Assembly (NCBI GenBank): GCA_028282545.1 | Contig: JANQHT010000088.1 | Coordinates: 21,663-85,662, forward strand | Direction of reading: 5' to 3' | Source: Spirochaetales bacterium | Lineage (GTDB): Bacteria > Spirochaetota > Spirochaetia > DSM-27196 > Alkalispirochaetaceae | Length of the DNA: 64,000 nt | Shown: one piece after another, positions 16,662 through 27,500 of the stretch | Layout: every line of letters starts with the position of its first letter | Position numbering within the stretch: position 1 is the stretch's first letter | Program-made: the position numbers and the translations under genes | The notes under the pieces: model-generated | The model's input: only the letters and a program-made list of their open reading frames with translations | What the model was told of the DNA's origin: nothing | Database searches by the model: none

Positions 16662-17341
16662 CTCTCGACCTCGGGGGCGTCCGCGTCCTCCAGCCAATAT
16701 CGACCGCCTTTGCCCGCAGCCGGGTGCGCTTGGTCCTGGGGGCCAACGGCAGCGGGAAATCGGTCCTCCTCTTGAGTGCCTTGGGACTGATTGAACCAAC
16801 CGAGGGGCGCGTCACCTGGAACGGCCGCCCCCTGCAGCAATCGGAACGGCAGATGCGCAGGCGGACCACCACCGTCTTTCAGCGCGGGGCCAACCAGATC
16901 CTTGGCGAAACGGTTCGCGATGATCTCCAGATCAGTCTCGCCGCCGGCGGCGTGGACGCCCCGGAGTGGCCGGGGCGCATCGCCGCCGCGGCAAAACGAT
17001 TCGGGTTGGAACCGTGGCTCGACCGTTCGCCGCAATCGCTTTCGGGCGGTTTTCAGCAGCGCCTCGTTCTTGCGGCTGCAACGATCGCTTCGCCGGATAT
17101 CCTCTTCCTGGATGAACCTCTGCTCGAACTCGACTATTGCGGCCGGACGTTCTTCGTGGAACACCTGACCGAACAGGCGCAATCGGGAATGGGCTTGGTG
17201 ATCGCCACCCACAATTACCGGATGTTCTGGGGCATCGCCGATGAGGTGCTCATCCTGGTGAACGGAACCGCGGTCTTCGACGGACGGCCGGAGGCGGCAA
17301 TTCCCCACATCACTCGGGAAAACGGGTTGGAGCCGTGGTAA
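16634..17341 (+). CDS. ECF transporter ATP-binding protein (BioM/EcfA-like)
   Basis: ATPase subunit of the biotin importer. Walker A is GANGSGKS, the ABC signature is LSGGFQQRL and Walker B is ILFLDEPLLELD. I start at GTG 16634 (VANLALDGVALD), overlapping bioY by 28 bases and giving 235 aa, typical of EcfA. The open frame runs back to 15941 but that part is antisense-free noise across tpx and bioY. The GTG of the next gene overlaps its stop. Confidence 0.88.
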   Translation: MANLALDGVALDLGGVRVLQPISTAFARSRVRLVLGANGSGKSVLLLSALGLIEPTEGRVTWNGRPLQQSERQMRRRTTTVFQRGANQILGETVRDDLQISLAAGGVDAPEWPGRIAAAAKRFGLEPWLDRSPQSLSGGFQQRLVLAAATIASPDILFLDEPLLELDYCGRTFFVEHLTEQAQSGMGLVIATHNYRMFWGIADEVLILVNGTAVFDGRPEAAIPHITRENGLEPW

Positions 17342-18042
17342 CGCGGAGCATCTTCACGGGAGACTCGGCAACATCGCTTGCGCCCCGCGACGCAACCGGC
17401 TCTATACTCCTTACGTTTCTGCTGTTCCAGGTGTTTCTTCTGCGTTCACCTCTGCCGGTACGCGTGGTTGCCGCGTGCATTGCCGTTTCCGGCGCGGTAC
17501 GACTCGCTTCCCTCCGGTCGGTGGTCCTTGCCGGTGTACCCGTTCTCATCTGGGCCGGGTTCGTTACGCTCGGGGGCGTCCTCATGGGCTCCGGTACGCC
17601 GGCAGGTGTACGGCTCGGAGTGACGCTCTTTGCCATGGTCGCAGCGGCGATCTGGTTCTATCGTCTGGTGGGCCCCGCCCGAATCCGGGCCTGCATTCGG
17701 ACCCTTACCGGGCGTACGCGGATACCGATGCTGAAAACGCTCGGAGAGGTCATGGCGTCGTTCTTCGAGGTTCTCCCGGAGGTAGAGTCGATTCTCCGGG
17801 GCACCCTCATCGCCGCCCGTGTCCGCGCCGGGAACCGGCCGTTTCGCGTTCGTGTGGTGGCGCTCCGGCGCGCTCTTGTCCTGCTTGCCTCCACGCCGGC
17901 CCGGCGCGCCCGGGTGCTTGCAGTTCGCGATGCCGGCGAGTACGGGAGTGACCAGCGCCTGTTCCGTCGCGGCCGGTACGTCTTGGCCGGCCTGGGGGCG
18001 ATCGCGATTCAGGAAATCCTGCGGGCGACCTTTGCACGATGA
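17335..18042 (+). CDS. ECF transporter transmembrane component (BioN/EcfT-like)
   Basis: A 235-aa protein with about four or five hydrophobic helices in the first half, then a basic cytosolic region with AARVRAGNR near residue 160, resembling the Ala-Arg-Gly coupling helix of EcfT subunits. Sequence identity to the family is not obvious by eye, so the assignment leans on position directly after bioY and its ATPase. The GTG start overlaps the ATPase stop by seven bases and the stop overlaps trmL by four. Confidence 0.72.
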   Translation: MVTRSIFTGDSATSLAPRDATGSILLTFLLFQVFLLRSPLPVRVVAACIAVSGAVRLASLRSVVLAGVPVLIWAGFVTLGGVLMGSGTPAGVRLGVTLFAMVAAAIWFYRLVGPARIRACIRTLTGRTRIPMLKTLGEVMASFFEVLPEVESILRGTLIAARVRAGNRPFRVRVVALRRALVLLASTPARRARVLAVRDAGEYGSDQRLFRRGRYVLAGLGAIAIQEILRATFAR

Positions 18043-18500
18043 TCCACGTGGTCCTCTTCGAACCGGAGATCCCGCCGAATGCCGGGAATATCGCCCGGAC
18101 CTGCGCAGCCACAGGCGCGGCACTGCATCTGATAGAACCTCTGGGCTTCTCCCTGGATGATCGCCACCTTCGCCGGGCCGGACTCGATTATTGGCCGGAG
18201 GTCGACCTTTCCGTGCACCCCACGTTTGATACGTTCCGTGACACCGCCCGACCCACCCGCCTCTGCGCCCTCAGCACGCGTGGCAACAGGTTCCACACGG
18301 AAATACCCGTTGAGCGTGACACCTTTCTGCTTTTTGGGCCCGAGACACGGGGGCTTCCGGAAGCGATACTTGAGCAAGTAAACCCCCACGTTTATCGTAT
18401 TCCCATGCGTGAACGCCAACGGTCCATCAACCTGTCCAACGCCGTGGCGGTGGTCGTCTATTCAGTGCTCACCCGGGGCGGCCTGGACGGGCTTGTATGA
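18039..18500 (+). CDS. trmL: tRNA (cytidine/uridine-34 2'-O)-methyltransferase
   Basis: SPOUT-class enzyme that 2'-O-methylates the wobble base of leucine tRNAs. The 153-aa length and the motifs FEPEIPPNAGNIARTCAATG (start), LLFGPETRGLP (middle) and INLSNAVAVVVYSVL (end, trefoil knot) are textbook TrmL. Its ATG overlaps the stop of the ECF membrane subunit. Confidence 0.95.
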   Translation: MIHVVLFEPEIPPNAGNIARTCAATGAALHLIEPLGFSLDDRHLRRAGLDYWPEVDLSVHPTFDTFRDTARPTRLCALSTRGNRFHTEIPVERDTFLLFGPETRGLPEAILEQVNPHVYRIPMRERQRSINLSNAVAVVVYSVLTRGGLDGLV

Positions 18501-18522
18501 TCGCTGCAACGAGAGGAGTACT

Positions 18523-19305
18523 ATGAAACGAGTTGCCTGTATCGGAGTCGGGTTTATGGGTTCCGCCGTCGCCGCCGCGATCCGTCGCACCGCGGTAGTC
18601 GAAATCGGTGTTGTCGACCGCTACGAGGAGCGCCGGGCACGGGCAACGACGCAACTCGGTGCCCGCGATTTTGTCACCGACGCCGCCGCGGCCGCCGATT
18701 GGGCGGATATCGCGATCCTCGCAATCAAACCGCAGGATCTTGACGACCTTTCGGGTGCGTTCGACGCGCACGATGCCGTGGTCAGCGTGTTGGCGGGAAC
18801 GTCGATCGCCACGATCCGGGATACGACCGGTTCTCGGCGTGTGGCGCGGATCATGCCCAACCTCGCCGCTGAGATCGCGCAGGCAACGGTGGGGCTTACC
18901 CTCCCGGACGGCGCGGACGACGATCTCGTAGCGGGCGCCCGGAGCGTGGCGAGCGCGCTCGGAACCGTTCTGGAAGTCCCTGAACGCCTGATGCACGCGG
19001 TGACCGCCCTTTCCGGCAGCGGCATCGCCTACGTCTTTCGCTTTATCAACGCAATGGCGATGGCGGCGGTCCGCGAAGGGCTCCCCTACGACCAGGCGCT
19101 GCAGGGGGCGATTTCCGTGGTTTCCTCCGGCGCGCAGCTTCTCGATCACACCGGTGTGCACCCGGACGAGATGGTGGCGCGGGTCTGTTCCCCCGGGGGA
19201 ACCACCGTGGCGGGAATTGCCGCCCTTGACCGGCACCGCTTTAACCACGCGGTCCATGAAGCGGTGGCAGCTGCAGCGCGAAGATCGCGCGAACTTGATA
19301 CCTGA
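18523..19305 (+). CDS. proC: Pyrroline-5-carboxylate reductase
   Basis: Last step of proline synthesis, reducing pyrroline-5-carboxylate with NAD(P)H. The N-terminal dinucleotide site is CIGVGFMGSAVAAAI. The catalytic C-terminal region contains ALSGSGIAYVF and the VCSPGGTTVAGI block. The product is 260 aa. The ATG at 18523 follows a gagaggag ribosome-binding site. The last codons overlap the -10/-35 region of serS. Confidence 0.95.
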   Translation: MKRVACIGVGFMGSAVAAAIRRTAVVEIGVVDRYEERRARATTQLGARDFVTDAAAAADWADIAILAIKPQDLDDLSGAFDAHDAVVSVLAGTSIATIRDTTGSRRVARIMPNLAAEIAQATVGLTLPDGADDDLVAGARSVASALGTVLEVPERLMHAVTALSGSGIAYVFRFINAMAMAAVREGLPYDQALQGAISVVSSGAQLLDHTGVHPDEMVARVCSPGGTTVAGIAALDRHRFNHAVHEAVAAAARRSRELDT

Positions 19306-19323
19306 ACGGGCGACCGGTACTAT
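19295..19323 (+). promoter_or_regulatory. serS promoter overlapping the proC stop
   Basis: TTGATA (19295-19300), 17-base spacer, TACTAT (19318-19323). The hexamer ends six bases before the serS ATG and there is no Shine-Dalgarno, so a leaderless mRNA is predicted. Confidence 0.65.
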
Positions 19324-19329
19324 AGCGCC

Positions 19330-20619
19330 ATGCTTGACCTCAAGTACGTTCGTGCCAACGCGGACGCGGTTCGGAAAAACGCCGCCGATCGCGCCGTGGA
19401 CGTCGATGTAGACGCCGTTATCGCCCTCTACGATAGCCGCAACGATCTTATTCAGCGCGTGGAAACGCTGCGCACAGAGCGCAACGACAACGCCCGCGCT
19501 ATGAAGGCCAAACTCGAACCGGAGGAGCGGTCCCGGCTCATCGACGAAGGACGGCGGATCAAGGAAGAGATCACACGCCTTGAGGAAGAGCTCACCCGTG
19601 TCAAGGGAGAACTCGACACCCAGGCGGCGCGCCTTCCCAACATGACGCACCCGGACGCGCCCATTGGTCCCGGGGAAAGCGCGAACCGCGTCGTTGAGGT
19701 CCTAGGAACGCCGACTGCGTTCGCCTTCCAGCCACGGGATCACGTGGAAATCGCTACCGATCTGGATCTGGTCGATTTCGAAACCGCCGCACGCGTCTCC
19801 GGGCCCAAGTTCTACTACCTAAAGAACGAAGCGGTCTTCCTGGAGTTAGCCCTCTCACGGTTCGCCCTCGACATCGTGCAATCCCACGGATTTACGCCCA
19901 CGATTACTCCAGATATCGCGAAGACCGAGATCGTCAGCGGCATCGGATTCTCGCCGCGAGGCCCCGAGTCAAACATATACGCCCTGGAAGGTGAGAACGC
20001 GTGCCTGGTGGGCACGGCGGAGATCACCCTGGGCGGGTATCACGCGGGACACACCTTCTCTTCCGACGACCTTCCCGTTCGCCTGGCGGGCCTTTCGCAC
20101 TGCTTCCGGCGCGAGGCGGGGTCCGCCGGTCAGTTTTCCCGCGGTCTCTACCGGGTTCACCAGTTCAGCAAGGTGGAGATGTTCGTATACGCCATGCCTG
20201 ATCAGTCGGAAGAGATCCACGCGCAGATGGTAGGAATCGAGAAGGAGATCTTTGAACGCCTGGAAATTCCCTTCCGCGTGGTTGACATCGGCTCCGGTGA
20301 TCTCGGTGGTCCCGCATACCGTAAGTTCGATATCGAAGCGTGGATGCCGGGGCGCGGCGACGGCGGTGAGTGGGGAGAAGTAACGAGCGCTTCGAACTGC
20401 ACCGACTACCAGAGTCGCCGCCTGGGCATCCGCTACACGCAAACCGTGGAGGGTCGTAAGGAACGCGGTTTTGTTCACCTTTTGAACGGTACCGCGGTTG
20501 CCGTGTCGCGGGCGATCATCGCGATCCTCGAAAACCACCAGCGCGCCGACGGATCGGTGGCCATCCCGGAAGCGCTCGCACCCTACACCGGCTTTGCGAG
20601 GATAGACAAACGGTTGTAA
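19330..20619 (+). CDS. serS: Seryl-tRNA synthetase
   Basis: Class II synthetase charging tRNA-Ser. The N-terminal 100 residues form the long antiparallel coiled coil. Motif 2 is GLSHCFRREAGSAG and motif 3 region includes SNCTDYQSRRLGIRY. Length (429 aa) is standard. No ribosome-binding site precedes the ATG; a promoter ends six bases upstream. The C-terminus overlaps or abuts the beginning of the neuB-like frame. Confidence 0.97.
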   Translation: MLDLKYVRANADAVRKNAADRAVDVDVDAVIALYDSRNDLIQRVETLRTERNDNARAMKAKLEPEERSRLIDEGRRIKEEITRLEEELTRVKGELDTQAARLPNMTHPDAPIGPGESANRVVEVLGTPTAFAFQPRDHVEIATDLDLVDFETAARVSGPKFYYLKNEAVFLELALSRFALDIVQSHGFTPTITPDIAKTEIVSGIGFSPRGPESNIYALEGENACLVGTAEITLGGYHAGHTFSSDDLPVRLAGLSHCFRREAGSAGQFSRGLYRVHQFSKVEMFVYAMPDQSEEIHAQMVGIEKEIFERLEIPFRVVDIGSGDLGGPAYRKFDIEAWMPGRGDGGEWGEVTSASNCTDYQSRRLGIRYTQTVEGRKERGFVHLLNGTAVAVSRAIIAILENHQRADGSVAIPEALAPYTGFARIDKRL

Positions 20620-21707
20620 ATCGTCCCCCGCGAATAATCGCGGAGATCGGGACCTCCCACGGCGGAAGCATCGACCACGCCCTAAAACTGGTGGACGCCG
20701 CGGCCCGGGCAGGGGCGGATACCGTCAAAACCCAGATCGTCCTAGCGGACGAGATTCTCCATCCGCGAACGGGGTCCGTTTCCCTTCCGGGCGGTTCCGT
20801 TGACCTGTACAGCCGCTTTTCCATGCTCGAGCGGGATATCGTTTTCTACCGGCGCCTGAGCGAAGCGTGTGAATCGGCGGGAGTGACCTTCCTGGCGTCG
20901 GTCTTCGGGAGTACCGGCGCGCAAATGCTGCGACGCCTCGATCCCCGGGAGATCAAGATCGCCAGTCCCGAACTGTCCCACATACCGCTGCTCCGGGAGA
21001 TCGCCACCTACGGCGTTCCGGTGCTGCTTTCGACGGGTGTTTCAACTTTGGCGGACATCCACGAAGCGCTCACCGCCCTTGAATCTGCAGATAGCGTCAC
21101 CCTCCTCCATTGCGTCACCGCCTACCCGGCGCCGCCGGAACAGTACAACCTGAGGGTTGTCTCCAGTCTGCGCGGTACCCTGGGCGTACCGGTTGGTGTC
21201 TCCGACCACTCCCTCGATGCGGAACTGGTACCGATGTTGGCGACGCTTCAAGGTGCCGCGGTCATAGAGAAGCACCTGACGCTTTCAAATGCCGCCGATG
21301 GTCTGGACGATCCGGTGGCGCTCACCCCGGACCGCTTTGCCCTCCTCGTTCGGAGCGTACACGCAGCGGCCGAGAGCCTGCCGGCGGGACGCGATCGTAT
21401 CCTTGATGAGATAACGGTTAGGTACGGCAAGGACACGGTCAAGGCGGTACTGGGAGATGGAATCAAACGCGTAGCCGCCTGCGAAAGGGGCAACTACGGG
21501 CGGACCAACCGGTCCATCCACGCTCTGGTGGATATCGAGGCCGGCGCAACGATCTCGAAGGAGAACTGCGCGATACTCCGCACGGAGAAAGAACTCCAGC
21601 CGGGACTTCACCCGCGCTACTGGGACCAGATAATGGGGTGCCGCGTGACCTCTCCCGCCGGGGCGGGTGACGGCATCACCTGGCACCACCTTTTAACGCG
21701 CCGGTAG
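20613..21707 (+). CDS. N-acetylneuraminate synthase family protein (NeuB/SpsE-like)
   Basis: Condenses phosphoenolpyruvate with an amino sugar to make a nonulosonic acid (sialic, legionaminic or similar) for surface glycans or flagellar glycosylation. The conserved first strand reads IIAEIGTSHGG, followed by ADTVKTQ. Later blocks include IKIASPEL, STGVS and GVSDHS, and the C-terminus is a SAF domain (from about 21460). The first usual start codon, GTG at 20691, would delete the first strand and the conserved AEIG; the frame is open upstream but contains no ATG, GTG or TTG close by, so the true start is uncertain and the left boundary given is approximate. No other sugar genes are adjacent. 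Confidence 0.82.
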   Translation, partial: VVNRPPRIIAEIGTSHGGSIDHALKLVDAAARAGADTVKTQIVLADEILHPRTGSVSLPGGSVDLYSRFSMLERDIVFYRRLSEACESAGVTFLASVFGSTGAQMLRRLDPREIKIASPELSHIPLLREIATYGVPVLLSTGVSTLADIHEALTALESADSVTLLHCVTAYPAPPEQYNLRVVSSLRGTLGVPVGVSDHSLDAELVPMLATLQGAAVIEKHLTLSNAADGLDDPVALTPDRFALLVRSVHAAAESLPAGRDRILDEITVRYGKDTVKAVLGDGIKRVAACERGNYGRTNRSIHALVDIEAGATISKENCAILRTEKELQPGLHPRYWDQIMGCRVTSPAGAGDGITWHHLLTRR

Positions 21708-21738
21708 ACCGCGGACGCGCCCCCGGGCGACGCGCGGT
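21708..21738. terminator. GC-rich hairpin between convergent neuB-like gene and acnA
   Basis: ACCGCG (21708-21713) pairs with CGCGGT (21733-21738), with further pairing inside. There is no T-run on either side, so this is a weak terminator candidate in the 46-base convergent gap. Confidence 0.3.
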
Positions 21739-21753
21739 TACGGCACAAGCCCG

Positions 21754-24471
21754 TTACGCCACGAACTTGCGGAGCACCGTGTGGAGAATGCCGCCGTTCC
21801 GGTAGTACTCGACCTCTACCGGTGTATCGATTCGGCAAAGCGTCTCAAACCGCACCGCCTTTCCCTCCGCCCCGGTGGCGGTAACGGTTACCGTCTGGCC
21901 CGGCTGCAACGAGTCATCGACGGCAATTGCATACTCCTCGCTTCCGTCAAGCCCGAGGGTCTCCGCCGATTCGCCGTCCCGGAACTGCAGGGGAAGAACG
22001 CCCATCCCGACGAGATTGCTCCGGTGAATCCGTTCATAACTCTCCGCAATCACCGCGCGTACGCCGAGCAGGAAGACGCCCTTCGCGGCCCAGTCGCGGC
22101 TCGAGCCCATTCCGTAGTCCTTGCCCGCAAGAACAACCGTGGGAACGCCGGCGTCGCGGTAACACGAGGCGGCCTCAAAGATGCTCATCTCCCGGTGGTC
22201 CGGCCAGAACACGGTCCAGGAACCCTCCGTGCCGGGAACCAGTTGGTTCCGAAACCGAATGTTCGCAAAGGTACCGCGCGTCATGATTCGGTCGTTGCCG
22301 CGTCGACTACCGTAGGAGTTGAAATCGCGCCGCTCGATACCGCGTCCGGCGAGATAGGTACCGGCAGGACTGTCCGGCGCGATCGCTCCGGCAGGGCTAA
22401 TGTGGTCGGTGGTTATGCTGTCACCGGTTTTTACCAGGACGCGGGCCTTTTCAATGGCAGCGATGGGCGCAACTTCGCGTCCCATGTCGACAAAAAACGG
22501 CGGCTCCTGGATATACGAGGAGGCCTCTTGCCACGGATAGAGACTTCCTTCGCTCACGGGGATCGCGTTCCACTCTTCGTTGGACGATTCGATACCGGAG
22601 TAGCTTTCGATAAACGCCTCGCGATCGAGCGCCTTCGCCTCGTACGCCTTGAGTTCATCCGGGGCCGGCCAGATGTCGCGGAGGAAGACGGGATCGCCGC
22701 CCGTGTCGGTGCCGATCGGTTCCGAAGCAAAGTCGATTCCAACGCGTCCCGCCAGGGCGTAGGCAACGACCAGCGGCGGTGACATGAGGAAGTTGGCCCG
22801 CGTGTGCGGGTTGATCCTGCCTTCGAAGTTGCGGTTTCCGGACAGAACGCCGGCCACGACGAGATCGCCCTCCTCCACGGCTGCGACGACGTTGTCCGGC
22901 AGGGGGCCGCTGTTCCCGATGCAGGTCGTACAACCGTATCCGACGAGGTGAAAACCCAACCGTTCCAGGTACTCCATGAGACCGGTTCGCTGTAGGTATT
23001 CGGTGACGACGATTGAACCGGGGGCGAAACTCGTTTTGACCCACTCTTTCCGGGTGAGTCCCCGTTCGACGGCGTTCTTCGCCAGTAGCCCGGCGGCGAG
23101 GAGGACGCTCGGGTTGCTCGTGTTGGTGCAACTGGTGATTGCAGCCAGAACGACATCCCCGTGCGTGAGTTCCACCCGATCACCGGAATCGAGGTGTACG
23201 GAAGCGCGCGCACCTTTGGCGCCGTCGTCGAGAGCGTAGCCGCGCTCATCAATCGGCGCGTCAAGGAGCCTTTCCCACTCCCCTTTCGCCTCGGTAAGCT
23301 CGATCCGGTCCTGGGGACGCTTGGGTCCGGCGATGCTGGCCTGTATCGTTGAGAGGTCGAGTTCCAGAACCGCTTCGAACTGGGGGTCCGCGGTTTCATC
23401 GGTCCGGAAGAGCCCCTGGGCGCGCGCATACGCCTCCACGGTGCGAATGTGCTCTTCCGCCCGGCCCGTAGCCCACATGTATTCCAGGGTGCGGTGATCG
23501 ACCGGGAAATACCCGACGGTTGCCCCGTACTCGGGCGCCATGTTGGAAATCGTGGCGCGATCCGGCACCGACATTGCCGAAAGGCCCGAGCCGAAAAACT
23601 CGACGAACTTGCCCACTACGCCGTGGTTGCGAAGCATCTCCGTAATGCGGAGCACAAGGTCGGTGGCTGTGATTCCCGGTTCCATTTTCCCGGTAAGCTT
23701 CACGCCGACTACCGCCGGCGCAAGGACGTACAGGGGCTGTCCGAGCATGGCAGCCTCCGCTTCTATACCGCCGACGCCCCATCCTACAACGCCAAGGCCG
23801 TTAATCATCGGCGTGTGAGAGTCCGTACCGACCAGGGAGTCAAAGAACGCCACCGCGCCGCCGCCATCGCTCCGCGTTTGAACCACCTTCCCCAGGTACT
23901 CCAGGTTCACCTGGTGGCAGATACCGCTCGCGGGGGGCACGACGGAAAAGTTCTCGAAGGCACCCTGTCCCCACCGAAGGAACTCGTAGCGCTCCCGGTT
24001 CCGTTTGAACTCGAGTTCAGCGTTTTGTCGCAGTGCCGACGCGTGGTTGAAGAAATCCACCTGTACGGAATGGTCGATCACCAAGTCAACGGGCAAAACC
24101 GGATTGATACGCCCCGGGTCGCCCCCTAAGCGCGCCATGGCGCTACGCATCGCCGCCAGGTCCACAACGCTCGGCACGCCGGTGAAGTCCTGCAGGAGGA
24201 CTCGCGCCGGTTTGAACGGGACTTCGTCACGGCCCGGCGCGGTCGGATTATAGGCCCCCAACGTTTCAATATGGTGTTTTGTTATAGAGAATCCGTCCTC
24301 GTTCCTCAGAATCGATTCAAGAAGAATCTGAATGGAAAAGGGCAGGCGCGAAACGCTCTCAAAACCGTTCTCCGCAAACGCTGGTAGGCTGAAATATGAG
24401 ACCTCTCCCGTTTCCGTGGCGAGCGTTCTTCGTACCCCGAATGAATCTTTTGACTGAGTTGTCACTATCAT
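21754..24471 (-). CDS. acnA: Aconitate hydratase (AcnA type)
   Basis: Isomerises citrate and isocitrate through a [4Fe-4S] cluster. The cluster cysteines are in [13 protein letters not shown] and [14 protein letters not shown]. The product is 905 aa, typical of AcnA, with the swivelling domain at the C-terminus ([14 protein letters not shown]). The ATG at 24471 follows gaggag, so I prefer it to the frame start at 24543. It is transcribed away from the large fused gene, sharing an 86-base divergent region. Confidence 0.96.
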   Translation of the reverse strand: MIVTTQSKDSFGVRRTLATETGEVSYFSLPAFAENGFESVSRLPFSIQILLESILRNEDGFSITKHHIETLGAYNPTAPGRDEVPFKPARVLLQDFTGVPSVVDLAAMRSAMARLGGDPGRINPVLPVDLVIDHSVQVDFFNHASALRQNAELEFKRNRERYEFLRWGQGAFENFSVVPPASGICHQVNLEYLGKVVQTRSDGGGAVAFFDSLVGTDSHTPMINGLGVVGWGVGGIEAEAAMLGQPLYVLAPAVVGVKLTGKMEPGITATDLVLRITEMLRNHGVVGKFVEFFGSGLSAMSVPDRATISNMAPEYGATVGYFPVDHRTLEYMWATGRAEEHIRTVEAYARAQGLFRTDETADPQFEAVLELDLSTIQASIAGPKRPQDRIELTEAKGEWERLLDAPIDERGYALDDGAKGARASVHLDSGDRVELTHGDVVLAAITSCTNTSNPSVLLAAGLLAKNAVERGLTRKEWVKTSFAPGSIVVTEYLQRTGLMEYLERLGFHLVGYGCTTCIGNSGPLPDNVVAAVEEGDLVVAGVLSGNRNFEGRINPHTRANFLMSPPLVVAYALAGRVGIDFASEPIGTDTGGDPVFLRDIWPAPDELKAYEAKALDREAFIESYSGIESSNEEWNAIPVSEGSLYPWQEASSYIQEPPFFVDMGREVAPIAAIEKARVLVKTGDSITTDHISPAGAIAPDSPAGTYLAGRGIERRDFNSYGSRRGNDRIMTRGTFANIRFRNQLVPGTEGSWTVFWPDHREMSIFEAASCYRDAGVPTVVLAGKDYGMGSSRDWAAKGVFLLGVRAVIAESYERIHRSNLVGMGVLPLQFRDGESAETLGLDGSEEYAIAVDDSLQPGQTVTVTATGAEGKAVRFETLCRIDTPVEVEYYRNGGILHTVLRKFVA

Positions 24472-24510
24472 TTTCTCCTCGATTCCGAATATACGTGAAT
24501 TATGCAAGGC

Positions 24511-24539
24511 TCGACTACATTGAGCACCTGTGCTATATT
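24511..24539 (+). promoter_or_regulatory. Promoter for the E1-lipoyl-KASIII fusion gene
   Basis: TCGACT (24511-24516), 17-base spacer, TATATT (24534-24539) with an extended -10 TG at 24531-24532. A start near 24546 leaves a short leader with a ggaggag ribosome-binding site before the ATG at 24558. Confidence 0.6.
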
Positions 24540-24557
24540 CCACGGAGGAGACGGTCC

Positions 24558-27500
24558 ATGACCGACAAAAACAAAAATTCAGACAACGATCTGCATAATA
24601 TCTATTTCGACATGTACGCGGCGCGGCAACTGGACCTGCTCGAACAGAGCTATACCGGCCGTGGCGAAGCGTTCTTTCACGTATCCGGAGCCGGCCACGA
24701 GGCGACCGCGGCGCTTGCCCCGCATCTGATCGCGGACGACTGGCTGCACTGCCACTACCGCGACAAGGCGCTGATGATCGCCCGCGGCGTCACCAGCGAA
24801 ATGTTCTTCATGGCGCTTTTCAACAAGGACGGATCCCACTCGCGGGGGCGCCAGATGAATGCGCACATGAGCGCCCCGGAACACCGGGTTCTCAGCATCG
24901 TGGGGCCGGTCGGCAACAGCGCCTTGCAAGCGGTTGGTGTCGCCGCATCGGTTCGAGCCGACGTCTCACGGCCAATCGTGCTGTGTTCGCTCGGCGAGGG
25001 GACAACGCAGGAGTCGGAGGTCACGGAAGCGATTGGCCACGCAGCCCGGGAGAACCTGCCCGTCCTGTTCCTGATCCAGGATAACGCCTTTGCAATTTCG
25101 ACCGACACCCGGGGCAAAACGTTCTATGGAACGCCGGACCGGGAGTTTGACTCGTTCTGGGGTATCCCCATCACCAGGGTGGACGGGCGCGATGCCCGGA
25201 ACGCGCACGGGGTGTTCGCGGAGGTGGTGCGCACGATTCGCGACGATCGCGCACCGCAAATCGTGGTGTTTTCCGTTGAGCGCCTCCACAGCCACACCAA
25301 TGCGGACGATCATCGCGTCTATCGCAGCGAAGAGGAGATCACGGCGATGGCGCAGCGATCAGACCCGGTCGCGCTGTTGCGGCGGGAACTGATCGACAAC
25401 GGAGCCAAGGAAGACGATCTATCCGCGGAGGAAGATAGGATCAAGGAGCGCCTCACCGCCGAGGCGCGTGCGGTTCAGCGATCCGCCGAACCGGCGGTCG
25501 AAGCCCCCACGAAAAAACCCCTTCCCGCCGCCCTCACGGACAGGGATGCCGAGTACCGCGGAACCGGAGAGCAGGCCGTAACGATGCTGGAGGCGATCCG
25601 GGGTGTCCTCGACGCCAGGATGGCGGCCGATCGGCGGGTAGTTCTCTTCGGAGAGGACATCGCCGACCCCAAGGGTGACGTCTTCGGTGTAACCAAAGGA
25701 CTTACCGGGAAGTACCCCGGCCGCGTGGAAAACAGCCCACTCAGCGAGTCACTCATCGTGGGCACTTCAATAGGACGGGCCCTCGCGGGGGACCGACCCG
25801 TGGCCTTTCTGCAATTTGCCGACTTCCTTCCTATTGCCTACAATCAAATCTTCGCCGAACTCGGAAGTATGTACTGGCGAACCGACGGCAAGTGGCAGGC
25901 GCCGGTAATCGTGATGGTAACGACCGGCGGGTATCGTCCGGGCTTGGGTCCCTTCCACGCGTCGTCGATGGAGGCGGTTGCCGCACACACCCCCGGTGTA
26001 GACGTTGTTTTTCCGTCAACCGCGGCGGACGCCGCGGGCCTTCTCAACGCCGCCTTTGACTCGGAACGTCCGACGATCTTCTTCTACCCCAAGAACCAGC
26101 TCAACGATCGCGTCACGGCAACGAGTCCGGACGTGCAGAAACACCTGGTGCCGCTCGGCATCGCGAAAACGGTGCGAGAGGGCGCCGATATCACCTTTGT
26201 CACCTACGGGAACACGGTCCCCCTGGCCGGGCGGGCGGCCGTCGACCTTGCTGAAGCGGGAATCGAGGCGGAGATTATCGATCTCCGATCCCTCGTCCCC
26301 TGGGACAAGGACGCGGTGGTAGCTGCGGCCGAGAAAACGGGCCGCCTGATCGTCACCCACGAAGACAGCCACACCGCCGGATTCGGGGCGGAGGTGCTGG
26401 CCACCGTTGGCGAACGAGCACGGAGAACCGTCCAGATGCGGCGCGTCACCCGGGACGATACGTATGTGCCGTGCAATTTCGCGAACCAGTTGGCGGTGCT
26501 GCCGAGCTACCAACGACTCGTGGAAAGCGCCGTGGAGATGTTCGGCGGTACCACCGTGTGGAAGAAAGATGCCGCAAACGTGAGCGGTTTCTTCCAGATC
26601 GAGGCGATCGGGTCGAGCCCATCCGACGAGACGATCACGGTGGTCGAATGGCACTGCGCCCCGGGAGATACGATTGAAGAGGGCCAACTCATCGCCGATC
26701 TGGAGGCAGACAAGGCGGCGGTGGAGCTCAAGAGTCCCGTCGGCGGGACCGTCAAGGAATTAATCATCGGCGAAGGCGATTCCGTACCGGTCGGGGCGCC
26801 GATCGTAGCGGTCCACACCGGCGGCGGCGATTCCGAGGATTACGTCAAACCGGTAACACGGGAAGAGCCGGGCCGGCCCGTCATCTCGGGCGTCGTCAAG
26901 AGCGGTACGGTTGTCCATACGACGGCGGCCTCGGACGGCGCCACTTGTTCCATTGTGGGTGTGGCGGTCCGCCGCGGTTCCCGGCTCGTCACAAACGAAG
27001 AGATAGCACGGCTCAGTTCCTGGGACGCGGAAGATATCGAGAAACGCACCGGAATCGCGCAGCGATACTGGGTTACTGACGGTGAAGACGCGGTGACCCT
27101 CGCGCGGGACGCATCGTTCGAACTGTTCGATACGCACGGAATCGATCCTGCCACCCTGGACCTGATCGTCTTCTCGACCGGAACGCCGGTCAGCACCACA
27201 CCGTCCATGGCAACGCTGCTCCACCGGGCGATCCTCGACAGCTATGACGATTTCGAAGTCCAGGCGTTCGACGTGAACGCAGCCTGTTCGGGGTATCTCT
27301 ACGCGCTCCAGGTTGCCCACGATTTTCTCAGCAATCAGCCCGATGCGAAGGTACTGGTGGTGACGAGCGAGGTCCTCAGTCCCCGTCTCGACATGGGGGA
27401 CGCCGGCACGGCACCGATCTTCGGCGACACCGCCACAGCGTCCCTGCTCGTCGGTTCAGCCTACGACGGGTCCGCGGGCAAACCCCGTGTCGCGGTTCGC

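Noticed and set aside
20601..20640. Programmed frameshift joining serS to the neuB-like frame
   Set aside because: No slippery heptamer or stem was found near the serS stop, and serS ends at its normal length.
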